From contig NZ_BNAO01000004.1 of NCBI RefSeq assembly GCF_014653435.1, positions 4,741-68,740 of the forward strand: a stretch of 64,000 bases of DNA, in the 5' to 3' direction. A program made the position numbers and the translations under genes. Below, piece by piece: positions 18,377 to 27,541 of this stretch. This DNA is from Alishewanella longhuensis. GTDB taxonomy: Bacteria; Pseudomonadota; Gammaproteobacteria; Enterobacterales; Alteromonadaceae. Positions within the stretch are counted from its first letter, which is position 1. Every line of letters starts with the position of its first letter. The notes below the pieces were generated by a model. That model saw only the letters and a list, made by a program, of their open reading frames with translations. It ran no database searches and had not been told where the DNA came from.

Positions 18377-19201
18377 ATGACAGAATTAAAAAATAATGAC
18401 AATGGTCCGCGTAAAGGGATCTATTTGTTACCCAATCTATTAACTACCGCCGGTTTGTTCTCTGGTTTTTTTGCGATTGTCTCATCAATGAACGGCCGCT
18501 TTGAAGCCGCGGCTGTAGCCATTTTTATCGCAATGATTTTTGATGGTTTAGACGGCCGGGTCGCGCGTTTAACCAATACCCAAAGTGAGTTTGGTGCCCA
18601 GTATGACAGCATGTCGGACTTACTCGCTTTTGGTGTGGCTCCCGCATTAGTAGCTTACAACTGGGCTTTGGCCGACTTAGGCAAATTTGGTTGGTTAGCC
18701 GCTTTTATCTACGTAGCTTGTGCTGCACTGCGTTTAGCACGTTTCAACGCTAATTTAGGGGTAACAGATGGCCGCTTCTTCCAGGGGTTAGCTAGTCCGG
18801 CCGCAGCTGCTTTAGTTGCAGGTATGGTTTGGAATGGTGCCAGTTACCAGATAGATGGCGACAAATATGGCTACATCGTTGGCTTGATTACTATAGCGGC
18901 CGGTTTTTTAATGGTCAGTAATTTCCGCTACAATTCCTTTAAAAATCTTAACTGGCGTGATCGCGTGTCCTTTTTAACCATATTATTAGTGGTGCTGGTT
19001 TTCGTGGTTATTGCAGCCAAACCCGCGCAGATGCTATTTATCATCTTCTTGGCTTATGCTTGCTCCGGTCCAATAACGACGTTTAGAAGTGTCAGGAAAT
19101 TAAAGCTGGAACATGTGGTGGGAGACTCGGATGATGCAGACTTTTTGGATGAACAGACCACAACCCATGAAAAAAAACCTGATATGGATGCTAAGCCGTA
19201 A
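18377..19201 (+). CDS. pssA: CDP-diacylglycerol-serine O-phosphatidyltransferase
   Basis: Integral membrane enzyme that makes phosphatidylserine, the precursor of phosphatidylethanolamine. The CDP-alcohol phosphotransferase signature DGLDGRVARL...G...DSMSD is complete (Asp56, Asp59, Asp77, Asp81), within about eight hydrophobic segments. This is the type II membrane form, unlike the PLD-type PssA of E. coli. I start at MTELKNND (274 residues), which matches the family better than an in-frame upstream ATG that overlaps the divergent DUF4124 gene. The C-terminal tail (last 40 residues) is acidic and soluble. Confidence 0.88.
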   Translation: MTELKNNDNGPRKGIYLLPNLLTTAGLFSGFFAIVSSMNGRFEAAAVAIFIAMIFDGLDGRVARLTNTQSEFGAQYDSMSDLLAFGVAPALVAYNWALADLGKFGWLAAFIYVACAALRLARFNANLGVTDGRFFQGLASPAAAALVAGMVWNGASYQIDGDKYGYIVGLITIAAGFLMVSNFRYNSFKNLNWRDRVSFLTILLVVLVFVVIAAKPAQMLFIIFLAYACSGPITTFRSVRKLKLEHVVGDSDDADFLDEQTTTHEKKPDMDAKP

Positions 19202-19270
19202 TAGGTTCCGACGTTAGTACCTGATTATTGCGAGCCTAAGTTTGCATACCCTTGTTGAAAATTGTGTTTT

Positions 19271-19291
19271 ATCCCCCATTTGATGGGGGAT
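19271..19291 (+). terminator. Hairpin between pssA and gshA
   Basis: ATCCCCCAT / ATGGGGGAT form a perfect 9-base stem around TTG. The downstream sequence ATTTAGTTAATT is only moderately T-rich. The hairpin ends 12 bases before the gshA ribosome-binding site, so it could terminate pssA transcripts or act as a structured gshA leader. Confidence 0.5.
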
Positions 19292-19314
19292 ATTTAGTTA
19301 ATTAAGGAATTACC

Positions 19315-20916
19315 TTGGCTTCCAGCATTTTGCAACGCCTGACTGCCCTGCAACAAAATGGGCAAACACAATCGATAGTTGGCATTAAACGAGGTATTGA
19401 GCGCGAGACGCTAAGGGTAAATGCCGATGGTACGCTAGCGCAAAGTGCCCATCCGCTGGCGCTGGGCTCAGCCTTAACCCATCCTTGGATCACCACTGAT
19501 TTTTCTGAATCCTTACTTGAATTCATTACACCGGCAAGTGCCGATATTGACACCACACTCAAGCAGCTAGCGGATGTGCACCGTTTTACTAGCAGGCAGC
19601 TGGCAGACGAGCGCTTATGGCCTGCTAGTATGCCTTGTTATATTACTGATCAACAGCAAATTCCGTTAGCCTACTACGGCAAATCAAATGTAGGCCGCAT
19701 GAAAACCCTGTATCGGCAAGGCTTAAAAAACCGCTATGGCAGTATGATGCAAGCAATTAGCGGGGTGCATTTTAATTTTTCATTGCCGCAGAGTTTCTGG
19801 CAAACGTATCAGGCACAATTATCAGTGCAGGGCGATTTGCAGGAGTTTATTTCCGATCAGTATTTATCCCTTATCCGCAATTATAAGCGCTATGCCTGGT
19901 TAATTGTGTATTTGTTTGGCGCGTCGCCGGCAATGTGCCAGTCTTTCTTGGAAGGACGGCAATCACGCTATGCGTTCCAATCACTGGGTAAAGGCTCGCT
20001 CTATTTACCCTATGCTACCTCGTTGCGGATGAGTGATTTAGGCTATACCAACAGTGCGCAGTCTAGCTTGAATATTACCTACAATAACTTACCAGAATAT
20101 ATCGCCGGGTTGCATGCAGCGGTTAGCCAGCCTTCAGCGGAGTATCAAAATATCGGTACCAAGGTTGCTGGGGTTTATCAGCAGCTCAATGCCAATGTGC
20201 TGCAAATTGAAAACGAGTTTTATTCTACTATTCGTCCGAAACGCACCACAGAGTCAGGTGAGCGGCCAACGTGTGCGCTGGCCAAGCGCGGTGTGGAATA
20301 TATTGAAGTCAGAGCTTTGGACGTCAATCCTTTCTCTGCTATCGGCATTACAGCAGAGCAAATGCATTTCCTTGATATCTTCTTGGTGTATTGTTTGCTG
20401 GAGCAAAGCCCGGCGCTGTCTGCTGCTGAGCAAAGTATTACTGAGCAGAATCTAAAGAAGGTGGTTACTGATGGTCGCCGAAGTAATTTAGAGTTACTGC
20501 AGGATGGACAGCCACGGTTAATGCAAGATTGGGCGGAGCAACTCTTTGCCGATATGATGCCTGTAGCAAACTATCTGGACCAGGCTTATGGTACAGAGCG
20601 CTATCAGGGGGCGTTAAAACACTATTATTTATCGCTGTTAGATCCGTCACAAACCCTCTCAGGCAAGGTGCTAAATCATTTAGTGAGCGCGCGCAAAGAT
20701 AATGGTAGCTATATGCGGGAGCTAGCTGAACAGTACCGGCAGCAATTGTTACAAGAGCCGTATCAGTTTTATACAGAGCAGGATTTTGCTGCGGCGGTGA
20801 GCGAATCACTGCAGCGCCAGGCGGAAATAGAAGCCAGTGATACGTTAAGCTTTGATGAGTATATCGAGCAGTATTTTGCTGAAGTTCCGGCCTGTGAGCA
20901 AAATGCCAGCGTTTGA
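19315..20916 (+). CDS. gshA: Glutamate-cysteine ligase
   Basis: Catalyses the first, ATP-dependent step of glutathione synthesis, forming gamma-glutamylcysteine. It belongs to the proteobacterial GshA type: the N-terminal GIKRGIERETLRV motif, ISGVHFNFS, and the late YIEVRALDVNPF metal/substrate segment are clear. The 533 residues compare with 518 in E. coli. The start is TTG with AAGGAA five bases upstream; no ATG lies in the right place. An exported glutathione peroxidase is encoded at 61.6 kb. Confidence 0.95.
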   Translation: MASSILQRLTALQQNGQTQSIVGIKRGIERETLRVNADGTLAQSAHPLALGSALTHPWITTDFSESLLEFITPASADIDTTLKQLADVHRFTSRQLADERLWPASMPCYITDQQQIPLAYYGKSNVGRMKTLYRQGLKNRYGSMMQAISGVHFNFSLPQSFWQTYQAQLSVQGDLQEFISDQYLSLIRNYKRYAWLIVYLFGASPAMCQSFLEGRQSRYAFQSLGKGSLYLPYATSLRMSDLGYTNSAQSSLNITYNNLPEYIAGLHAAVSQPSAEYQNIGTKVAGVYQQLNANVLQIENEFYSTIRPKRTTESGERPTCALAKRGVEYIEVRALDVNPFSAIGITAEQMHFLDIFLVYCLLEQSPALSAAEQSITEQNLKKVVTDGRRSNLELLQDGQPRLMQDWAEQLFADMMPVANYLDQAYGTERYQGALKHYYLSLLDPSQTLSGKVLNHLVSARKDNGSYMRELAEQYRQQLLQEPYQFYTEQDFAAAVSESLQRQAEIEASDTLSFDEYIEQYFAEVPACEQNASV

Positions 20917-20961
20917 ACCCGCTTTAGGATAACAACCTATGTTACTAGGGTGGAATTGAAG

Positions 20962-20990
20962 TAAAAAAAACGGCTACCAGAGGTAGCCGT
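20962..20990 (-). terminator. Intrinsic terminator facing leftward, between gshA and a rightward lipoprotein gene
   Basis: ACGGCTACC / GGTAGCCGT form a perfect 9-base stem with a 3-base loop. The run of eight bases that completes a terminator is an A tract on the left side (20963-20970), so the U tract forms on the minus-strand RNA. No minus-strand gene ends here; both neighbours are on the plus strand. Confidence 0.7.
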
Positions 20991-21053
20991 GAAGGAGAAT
21001 CCAGGGAAAACAAAAACTTGGTTGAATCCATTCATACTGTTAGAATCACTGTT

Positions 21054-21692
21054 ATGCAGATAGTTCAAAAATCCCCAAAAAAAAATAAATTATTTATTTT
21101 AATTGGTATCAGCCTGTTACTCAGTGGCTGTGCTACCCCACCGCCACAAGATACCTCGAATATTTGTGAGATCTTTCGAGAGCACCGCTCCTGGTATCAT
21201 GCTACAGCCAAAGCCAGTGAAAAGTGGGGCATGCCGATCGCTGTGCCTATTAGCTTTATGTATCAGGAAAGCAGCTTCCGGCATAACGCTAAGCCCCCAA
21301 TGCGCTATTTTTTAGGCTTTATTCCTTATGGTCGGGGTAGCTCGGCGTACGGCTATTCTCAGGCGCAAACGCCAGCCTGGAATGACTATGTAAAAGATAC
21401 CAATCGCTATTTTGCCAGTCGCAGTAATTTTGCTGACGCGGTAGATTTTATTGGCTGGTATATCGATAAAACCCATCAGGTGAATAAAATTGCCAAGCAT
21501 GATGCTTATCGATTGTATTTAAATTATCACGAGGGGTGGGGCGGCTATCGTCGCGGCACTTACCGTAATAAAGGCTGGTTGCAAACGACCGCGCGTAGAG
21601 TGAACGATCGTGCCAAGATGTATGAGCAACAGCTAAAAGGCTGTGAGAAGGAGTTTAAGCGAGGCTGGCTGGGGCGTTTATTCTTAGGCTAA
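21054..21692 (+). CDS. Lytic-transglycosylase-like lipoprotein
   Basis: A 212-residue lipoprotein with an SLT/lysozyme-like fold. The signal peptide ends in the lipobox LSGC with Cys26. The candidate catalytic Glu72 lies in SFMYQESSFRHNA, followed by the typical GYSQAQTPAWNDY and YHEGWGGYRRGTY motifs. It probably cleaves peptidoglycan from the inner leaflet of the outer membrane, but activity is inferred from the fold. The ATG is chosen because it gives a normal lipoprotein signal; an in-frame TTG 12 codons earlier would add a non-signal extension. GAAGGAG at 20991-20997 is too far upstream for the ATG. Confidence 0.75.
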   Translation: MQIVQKSPKKNKLFILIGISLLLSGCATPPPQDTSNICEIFREHRSWYHATAKASEKWGMPIAVPISFMYQESSFRHNAKPPMRYFLGFIPYGRGSSAYGYSQAQTPAWNDYVKDTNRYFASRSNFADAVDFIGWYIDKTHQVNKIAKHDAYRLYLNYHEGWGGYRRGTYRNKGWLQTTARRVNDRAKMYEQQLKGCEKEFKRGWLGRLFLG

Positions 21693-21737
21693 GCGGCATA
21701 GAGGGAGAGGGCCGCTCAGCCAATACAAAAAAGTGCT

Positions 21738-22997
21738 TTACCTTTTTAACTGCAAGCGGACGGTTTTTATCATATTATCCTGCACATCGATAATCTCAAT
21801 TGGATACCCCGCGAGTTTAACACTGAGACTACCTTGTGGGATCTCTTCTAAGTATTCCAGTAATAGACCGTTAAGTGTTTTAGGGCCATCAGTTGGAAAT
21901 TCTAACTGCATTTGCCGGTTCAGATCGCGTAAATTGATACTGCCATCGATCAGATAAGAGCCATCTGGTTGCTGGACTATTTCTTCATGGCTATCTTCAA
22001 TCACATCAGTAGTAAATTCGCCTACCACTTCTTCCAAAATATCTTCTAAAGTCACTAAGCCCTGAATATCACCGTACTCATCAACAACTAAACCAATCCG
22101 CTCTTTGGTGCTTTGAAATTTTAATAGCTGAGTGTTTAAGGCTGTACCCTCAGGAATATAGTAAATTTCGTGTACAGAACGCAGTAGGGTTGCTTTACTA
22201 AACTGTTCTTTTAATAACAGCCGAACTAAATCTCTTGGGTGAATAAAGCCTAAAGCATCGTCGATGCTGTCACGATAAAGCAACACCCGGCTGTGCTGAG
22301 CGTTAGCTAGCTGGCGCACGATGTCTTTCCATTCATCGTTGATATCGATGCCCACAATCTCGTTGCGAGGGGTCATAATATCTTCTACGGTAACATTTTC
22401 CAGGTCTAATACACCAAACAACATGCTCTGGTGCTGCTCTGGGATTAACGCGCCTGCTTCATGCACTACAGTGCGCAACTCTTCGGCGCTTAAACTATTA
22501 CCGCGATGCTTTTCTGGGCTTACTCCTAGCAAGGCTAATAACCCGTTTGTTACTTTGTTCAGCAAATAAACAAAAGGGTAAAAAATCTTAAGTAAAATCT
22601 TTAGTATCACGGATGCTGGAAAGGCCACTCGTTCGGGGTAGAGTGCGGCTAAAGTTTTTGGAGTTACTTCTGCGAAAATAAGTACCACTAAGGTCAGTGC
22701 TATTGGCGCTATAGCTAAACCCAAATCGCCATAGAGTCGTTGACCAATTAAAGTGGTTACCGTAGCCGCGGCAATATTAACCAAATTATTGCCGATGAGA
22801 ATTAAACCTATTAGGCGGTCGGGCCGCTTTAAGAGTGCGCTGACTCGTTTAGCCCCCTTATTGTTCTCATTTTCCAGGTGCTTTAAACGATAAGGATTTA
22901 CCGACATCATGCCGGTTTCTGAACCGGAGAAAAAAGCGGAGAGTACAAGTAACACACCTAGAATAATAAAAAGTGTGCTAGTAGAAATAGCGTCCAA
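21738..22997 (-). CDS. corB: CNNM/CorC-family membrane protein CorB (YfjD)
   Basis: Inner-membrane protein of the CNNM/CorB family, linked to magnesium and cobalt homeostasis. An N-terminal DUF21 domain of four hydrophobic segments covers about residues 1-190. A CBS pair follows (about 200-330), starting at VEDIMTPRNEIVGID, and then a C-terminal CorC_HlyC domain. The 419 residues match E. coli YfjD (about 420). It follows ypjD after 37 bases on the same strand, and ffh is divergent, the same arrangement as in E. coli. Confidence 0.9.
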   Translation of the reverse strand: MDAISTSTLFIILGVLLVLSAFFSGSETGMMSVNPYRLKHLENENNKGAKRVSALLKRPDRLIGLILIGNNLVNIAAATVTTLIGQRLYGDLGLAIAPIALTLVVLIFAEVTPKTLAALYPERVAFPASVILKILLKIFYPFVYLLNKVTNGLLALLGVSPEKHRGNSLSAEELRTVVHEAGALIPEQHQSMLFGVLDLENVTVEDIMTPRNEIVGIDINDEWKDIVRQLANAQHSRVLLYRDSIDDALGFIHPRDLVRLLLKEQFSKATLLRSVHEIYYIPEGTALNTQLLKFQSTKERIGLVVDEYGDIQGLVTLEDILEEVVGEFTTDVIEDSHEEIVQQPDGSYLIDGSINLRDLNRQMQLEFPTDGPKTLNGLLLEYLEEIPQGSLSVKLAGYPIEIIDVQDNMIKTVRLQLKR

Positions 22998-23034
22998 GAA
23001 TCAGTTACCTATGTTGCCAAACATAAAGAAGTTT

Positions 23035-23835
23035 TTAGAAACGTCCTAACAAGACCTCTTTGACAAAACGACTGCCAAAATAAGCCAAGGTTAGCAATAA
23101 TGTTCCTGTTAAGGTCAGCGAAATTGCTGTTTTACCACGCCAGCCTAGACGGGCATGCCCCCAACACAATACCACAAATATCCCAAGGGCTAATGAACTT
23201 AACAGACTTTTGTGTTCTAGCCAATTAGTTGTAAACGGAATTCCACTTAACAGTGCAATACTCAGCATCAGGGTGCCAGCAGCTAACAAACGAAACTGTA
23301 ACTTTTCTGCCTGCATCAATGGCGGTAAAAAGCGGCTAACCCCAGAGAAGTCCTTATGCTTTAATTTATAGCTTATATAAGCTACTTGAATTGAATAAAG
23401 TGTCGCCATTAATAAGATAACGTAAGCACTAAAGGCCAGAGCAATATGAGCAATCAACCCCGGGCTGTGTTCTAAATGTTGTATTTGTGCCGAGTTTGGT
23501 AGTAATAAAGTGGCCAGCAACAACAGCGCGGCAAAGCCATAGACCAGAGGTAGCAACAAAATAGCTGGGGTGCGCAATGAGACAAGGGTAATTGATAGGG
23601 TAATTAGCCAGCAGACCAGAGAGCTGACATTTTGCAAACTAAAGTTCTGTCCATCGACGGTAAAGATAGCGCCCGCTACTGACAACATATGCAACACCAC
23701 GGCGGCTGTCGCTGCGGTAAACACCAACTTGAAGTTTGGCCCCGCCGGGTGAAATAAGCGCAGCACTATCGCGAAAGTCGCGACCAGATAAGCAAGCAGC
23801 GCCAGCGCAGGAAACAACGTAGGCATTCTTAACAC
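23035..23835 (-). CDS. ypjD: YpjD, cytochrome c assembly (CcsA-like) family membrane protein
   Basis: Inner-membrane protein with about eight hydrophobic segments, in the CcsA/CcmC-like cytochrome c assembly family. The conserved GLIAHIALAFSAYVILLMA segment is characteristic of YpjD. A role in haem handling is suggested by the family, but YpjD's own function is not established. At 266 residues it matches the family. It is upstream of corB on the same strand and divergent from ffh. A copy of the TATACCC repeat lies 28 bases before its start. Confidence 0.85.
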   Translation of the reverse strand: MLRMPTLFPALALLAYLVATFAIVLRLFHPAGPNFKLVFTAATAAVVLHMLSVAGAIFTVDGQNFSLQNVSSLVCWLITLSITLVSLRTPAILLLPLVYGFAALLLLATLLLPNSAQIQHLEHSPGLIAHIALAFSAYVILLMATLYSIQVAYISYKLKHKDFSGVSRFLPPLMQAEKLQFRLLAAGTLMLSIALLSGIPFTTNWLEHKSLLSSLALGIFVVLCWGHARLGWRGKTAISLTLTGTLLLTLAYFGSRFVKEVLLGRF

Positions 23836-23862
23836 TCCATTGATGCAATAAGTTTGCTATTG

Positions 23863-23886
23863 TATACCCAAACAACTTCAAGATGC
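23863..23886 (-). repeat. TATACCC dispersed element, copy 1 (ypjD/ffh gap)
   Basis: A 24-base sequence starting TATACCCAAACAACTTCAAG on the plus strand. It is identical at 23 of 24 positions to the copy in the rnhA/dnaQ gap (reverse orientation there). Read on the minus strand it ends TTTGGGTATA next to ACAAT, creating a TACAAT -10-like box pointed at ypjD. Confidence 0.7.
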
Positions 23887-23932
23887 GAGCTTCAGCGTTG
23901 CCAGGCACTTGCGATGCAAACACCTTAAGTGG

Positions 23933-23961
23933 CTGACGAAAGAGTGGTAAAAGGTTATAAT
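23933..23961 (+). promoter_or_regulatory. Sigma-70 promoter of ffh
   Basis: CTGACG at 23933-23938 and a perfect TATAAT at 23956-23961 are separated by 17 bases, the ideal spacing. The predicted transcript starts near 23968, about 24 bases before the ffh ATG. Confidence 0.75.
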
Positions 23962-23991
23962 CGGGGCAATTTATGGATACGGGTAACTGTT

Positions 23992-25359
23992 ATGTTTGAA
24001 AACCTGTCAGATCGTTTAAGCCGTACGCTAAAAAATATCAGCGGTCGTGGCCGTCTTACCGAAGACAATATTAAAGAAACCTTGCGCGAAGTACGGATGG
24101 CGCTGCTAGAAGCTGATGTTGCCTTGCCCGTGGTACGTGACTTTATCAATCAGATAAAAGAGCGTTCTGTTGGCTTGGAGGTCAGCAAGAGTTTAACGCC
24201 TGGGCAAGAGTTCCTAAAAATTGTTCGCAAAGCGCTGGAAGAGGCGATGGGCGAAGCGAATCAGGAGTTGGCATTAAACACCCAGCCACCTGCAGTTATC
24301 TTAATGGCCGGTTTACAGGGGGCTGGTAAAACGACCTCTGTTGGTAAACTGGCTAAATTTTTAACAGAACGCAAAAAGAAAAAAGTATTGGTAGTGTCCG
24401 CTGACGTTTACCGCCCCGCAGCGATAAAGCAGCTTGAAACCCTGGCAAAAGATATTGGTGTCGAGTTTTTCCCAAGCGATATTTCGCAGGCACCGGTCGC
24501 TATTGTCAATGCCGCCATCACCCATGCCAAAACTCGCATGTTTGACGTGCTTTTGGTCGATACCGCAGGCCGCCTGCATGTTGACAGTGAGATGATGGAT
24601 GAAATCAAAGCGCTGCACGCTGCGGTAAATCCCATCGAGACCTTATTCGTCGTTGATGCTATGACAGGCCAGGATGCGGCGAACACGGCTAAAGCCTTCA
24701 ACGAAGCCTTGCCGCTTACCGGTGTGATTCTGACCAAGGCCGATGGTGACGCTCGCGGTGGTGCAGCATTATCTATCCGCCATATTACGGGTAAACCTAT
24801 TAAGTTTATCGGTACCGGTGAAAAAACCGATGCCTTAGAACCCTTCCATCCAGACCGGATTGCTTCGCGCATTTTGGGTATGGGGGATGTGCTTAGCCTG
24901 ATTGAAGAGCTTGAGCAAAAGGTCGATAAAGAAAAAACCGCGAAAATGGCGCAAAAGATGATGAAAGGCAAAGGCTTTTCATTAGAAGATTTTCGCGATC
25001 AGCTAGTGCAGATGCGCAGCATGGGCGGCATGATGTCGTTAATGGATAAGCTGCCAGGGATGAAGAACCTGCCAGCAGGCGCCGCCAGCCAGTTAGACGA
25101 AAAGCAATTTGTGAAAATGGAGGCTATTATTAACTCCATGACGCCAAAGGAGCGCGAGTTTCCCGATTTGCTGAAGGGTTCACGTAAAAAACGTATTGCA
25201 GCAGGCTCTGGTACAGAAGTACAAGATATTAATAAGCTGCTGAAGCAGTTTACCCAAATGCAGAAGATGATGAAGCAAATGTCGGGTAAAGGCGGTTTGA
25301 TGAAGATGATGCGTGGCATGGGCGGTAAGTTACCGCCAGGTTTGCTGCCACCCCGTTAA
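23992..25359 (+). CDS. ffh: Signal recognition particle protein Ffh
   Basis: GTPase subunit of the signal recognition particle; with 4.5S RNA it targets inner-membrane proteins to FtsY and the Sec translocon. The N domain covers residues 1-95. The G domain has GLQGAGKTT at 107-115, DTAGRLHVD, and TKADGDARGG. The C-terminal M domain is Met-rich (KMMKGKGFSLEDF... to the Gly/Met-rich tail). I start at MFENLSDRLSRTL (455 residues, E. coli 453). An in-frame GTG 21 codons earlier lies upstream of the likely transcription start and is not conserved. Confidence 0.97.
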   Translation: MFENLSDRLSRTLKNISGRGRLTEDNIKETLREVRMALLEADVALPVVRDFINQIKERSVGLEVSKSLTPGQEFLKIVRKALEEAMGEANQELALNTQPPAVILMAGLQGAGKTTSVGKLAKFLTERKKKKVLVVSADVYRPAAIKQLETLAKDIGVEFFPSDISQAPVAIVNAAITHAKTRMFDVLLVDTAGRLHVDSEMMDEIKALHAAVNPIETLFVVDAMTGQDAANTAKAFNEALPLTGVILTKADGDARGGAALSIRHITGKPIKFIGTGEKTDALEPFHPDRIASRILGMGDVLSLIEELEQKVDKEKTAKMAQKMMKGKGFSLEDFRDQLVQMRSMGGMMSLMDKLPGMKNLPAGAASQLDEKQFVKMEAIINSMTPKEREFPDLLKGSRKKRIAAGSGTEVQDINKLLKQFTQMQKMMKQMSGKGGLMKMMRGMGGKLPPGLLPPR

Positions 25360-25440
25360 ACACTGTGGCAAATAGGGCAAGCCGCCATGGTTTGTCAGCA
25401 GCACGTTTTGGCGTTACGGGTTGCTAAGCCGCGAAATGCC

Positions 25441-25468
25441 TTGCATTCGTGGTAAAAATCCGTACAAT
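25441..25468 (+). promoter_or_regulatory. Likely promoter of the rpsP operon
   Basis: TTGCAT at 25441-25446 and TACAAT at 25463-25468 are separated by 16 bases. The predicted start near 25475 falls at the base of the hairpin that follows. Confidence 0.5.
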
Positions 25469-25473
25469 GCAGC

Positions 25474-25508
25474 AGCCTCCAGCCCGTCTGGGGGCTTTGT
25501 TATTTTTT
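25474..25508 (+). terminator. Terminator after ffh, or rpsP leader hairpin
   Basis: AGCCTCCAG / CTGGGGGCT pair over nine positions (one G-U) around CCCGT, followed by TTGTTATTTTTT. It looks like a good intrinsic terminator for ffh but lies between the probable rpsP promoter and rpsP, so it could also attenuate the rpsP operon. Confidence 0.7.
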
Positions 25509-25539
25509 AAAACCTGAACGATTAAAATTAGAGGACGGT

Positions 25540-25791
25540 ATGGTAACTATTCGTTTACAACGTGGTGGCGCGAAAAAGCGTCCATTTTACCAAGTTGTGG
25601 TAGCGGACAGCCGTTTTGCTCGTGATGGCCGTTTTATTGAGCGTGTGGGTTTCTTTAACCCAATCGCCAGCGGTACTGAAGAGAAACTGCGTCTGGACCT
25701 GGATCGCGTTGAACACTGGGTAGCACAAGGTGCTGCATTAAGTGATCGCGTAGCCAATCTGGTAAAAAATGCTAAGAAAGCAGCTGCTTAA
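25540..25791 (+). CDS. rpsP: 30S ribosomal protein S16
   Basis: Small-subunit ribosomal protein needed for 30S assembly. It begins [25 protein letters not shown], the S16 signature, and is 83 residues (E. coli 82). Strong ribosome site (AGAGGA) just before the ATG. First gene of the conserved rpsP-rimM-trmD-rplS operon. Confidence 0.98.
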   Translation: MVTIRLQRGGAKKRPFYQVVVADSRFARDGRFIERVGFFNPIASGTEEKLRLDLDRVEHWVAQGAALSDRVANLVKNAKKAAA

Positions 25792-25803
25792 TTAGCGAAG
25801 CGT

Positions 25804-26346
25804 GTGGAGTTGTCACTGTTGAGTGAAAAAGATTTTATTGTGCTCGGTAAGTTTGGTGCTGTTTACGGTATCAATGGCTGGCTAAAAATTAACTCCTACA
25901 CGGATATCCCGGAAGGGATTTTTGATTACACACCCTGGCAAGTTAAATTTCAGGGTAATTGGCAGCCAATGCAAGTCAGTAGCTGGAAACGGCATAGTAA
26001 TAGCTTAATTGCGAAACTTACTGGCGTTAATGATCGTGATTTAGCGCAGCAATATGTCAATGCTGATATCGCTGTACCGGCCACTGCCTTACCGGCATTG
26101 GACGAGGGCGATTTCTACTGGAAAGATCTGATGGGTCTGACAGTAGTAACCGAGCAGGGCTATAATCTGGGCGAAGTGACGGATTTGATGGAAACCGGCT
26201 CTAACGATGTGTTAGTGGTGAAAGCCAACCGGACCGATGCATTTGGCAAGAGTGAGCGGTTAATTCCTTATCTTAACGATACTGTTGTCAAACAGGTGGA
26301 TTTAGCAGCAAAGCAAATCTTAGTAGATTGGGACCCCGCGTTTTAA
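25804..26346 (+). CDS. rimM: Ribosome maturation factor RimM
   Basis: 16S rRNA processing and 30S head-assembly factor that binds S19. The N-terminal RimM domain starts with [18 protein letters not shown], and a PRC-barrel domain ([11 protein letters not shown]...) forms the C-terminal half. The start is uncertain: the GTG given here yields 180 residues but has little upstream signal. A TTG five codons later, at 25819, has GGAG nine bases upstream and would give [11 protein letters not shown], also family-like. trmD overlaps its stop codon by one base. Confidence 0.93.
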   Translation: MELSLLSEKDFIVLGKFGAVYGINGWLKINSYTDIPEGIFDYTPWQVKFQGNWQPMQVSSWKRHSNSLIAKLTGVNDRDLAQQYVNADIAVPATALPALDEGDFYWKDLMGLTVVTEQGYNLGEVTDLMETGSNDVLVVKANRTDAFGKSERLIPYLNDTVVKQVDLAAKQILVDWDPAF

Positions 26347-27122
26347 TGCAGGAACAGCAAAGGTGGGTGGGCGTTGTCTCACTGTTTCCGGAAATGTTTC
26401 AGGCAATAACGCAATACGGTGTCACGGGTCGTGCTGTAAAGCAAGGTTTGATACAGCTACAGTGTTGGAATCCGCGGGATTATACTTCGGATAAGCACCG
26501 TACTGTAGATGATCGGCCTTATGGTGGTGGCCCTGGTATGCTAATGATGGTTCAGCCTCTGACCGATGCTATTCGCGCAGCAAAACAGGCTGCCGGTGGC
26601 AAGGTGCATACGGTTTACTTATCGCCGCAAGGTCGTAAGTTAGACCAGCAAGGGGTCGCTGAACTGGCACAACACTCTAAGCTACTCTTGGTAGCTGGCC
26701 GTTACGAAGGAATTGACGAGCGCGTAATCGAAACCGAAATTGATGCTGAATGGTCAATTGGTGATTATGTATTAAGTGGTGGCGAATTGCCGGCGATGGT
26801 ATTAATTGATGCCGTATCGCGACTGGTACCTGGTGTACTGGGGCATGATTTATCCGCAGAGCAGGATTCGTTTGCAACTGGTTTGTTGGATTGCCCACAC
26901 TATACGCGCCCTGAGGTGTTAGCAGACAAACAGGTACCGGCAGTATTACTGAGCGGGCACCATGAAGAAATTAGACGCTGGCGTCTGAAGCAGGCTCTTG
27001 GTAGAACCTGGTTAAGACGACCGGATATGTTAAATTCCCTGGCTCTGACTAAGGAGCAGCGCACATTACTGGCCGAATTCCAACAGGAATACCAGGCGTT
27101 GCAGCTACAACAAGATAGTTAA
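26346..27122 (+). CDS. trmD: tRNA (guanine-37-N1)-methyltransferase
   Basis: SAM-dependent SPOUT methyltransferase that makes m1G37 in tRNAs and prevents +1 frameshifting. [16 protein letters not shown] at the N terminus, the trefoil-knot motifs [12 protein letters not shown] and [14 protein letters not shown], and [12 protein letters not shown] are all conserved. The ATG overlaps the rimM stop (TAATG), giving 258 residues (E. coli 255). A longer frame to an upstream TTG lies inside rimM and is not used in the family. Confidence 0.97.
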   Translation: MQEQQRWVGVVSLFPEMFQAITQYGVTGRAVKQGLIQLQCWNPRDYTSDKHRTVDDRPYGGGPGMLMMVQPLTDAIRAAKQAAGGKVHTVYLSPQGRKLDQQGVAELAQHSKLLLVAGRYEGIDERVIETEIDAEWSIGDYVLSGGELPAMVLIDAVSRLVPGVLGHDLSAEQDSFATGLLDCPHYTRPEVLADKQVPAVLLSGHHEEIRRWRLKQALGRTWLRRPDMLNSLALTKEQRTLLAEFQQEYQALQLQQDS

Positions 27123-27144
27123 TTCCAGGTAAAGTGAGATTGTT

Positions 27145-27504
27145 ATGAGCAAAGTTAGCCAAAACATCATCAAACAACTTGAACAGGAACAAATGAAGCA
27201 AGACGTTCCTGCATTCGCTCCAGGTGATACTGTAGTGGTTCAAGTTAAAGTTAAAGAAGGCGACAAAAGCCGTCTGCAGGCCTACGAAGGCGTAGTTATC
27301 GCTAAGCGTAACCGTGGTCTGCACTCAGCCTTCACCGTCCGCAAAATCTCTAATGGCGAAGGTGTTGAGCGTGTATTCCAGACGCACAGCCCAATGATTG
27401 ACAGTATTACTGTTAAGCGCCGTGGTGCGGTTCGCCGTGCTAAGCTTTACTACTTACGCGATCGTTCAGGTAAATCAGCGCGTATCCGCGAAAAGCTTAA
27501 CTAA
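27145..27504 (+). CDS. rplS: 50S ribosomal protein L19
   Basis: Large-subunit protein at the 30S-50S interface. The sequence [29 protein letters not shown] and the basic [14 protein letters not shown] tail are diagnostic. Length is 119 residues (E. coli 115). It is the last gene of the rpsP operon and ends in a strong terminator. Confidence 0.98.
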   Translation: MSKVSQNIIKQLEQEQMKQDVPAFAPGDTVVVQVKVKEGDKSRLQAYEGVVIAKRNRGLHSAFTVRKISNGEGVERVFQTHSPMIDSITVKRRGAVRRAKLYYLRDRSGKSARIREKLN

Positions 27505-27512
27505 GCACTGTG

Positions 27513-27541
27513 AGGCCGGCAACTTTGCCGGCCTTGTTTTT
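27513..27541 (+). terminator. Terminator of the rpsP-rplS operon
   Basis: AGGCCGGCA / TGCCGGCCT around ACTT, followed by TGTTTTT. The stem is strong and GC-rich. The next gene's ATG begins at the base right after the T run. Confidence 0.9.

Noticed and set aside
20991-21020. Strong GAAGGAG site considered as the start signal of the transglycosylase-like lipoprotein
   Set aside because: The in-frame TTG lies more than 20 bases away and would add a non-signal extension; the ATG at 21054 gives a normal lipoprotein start.
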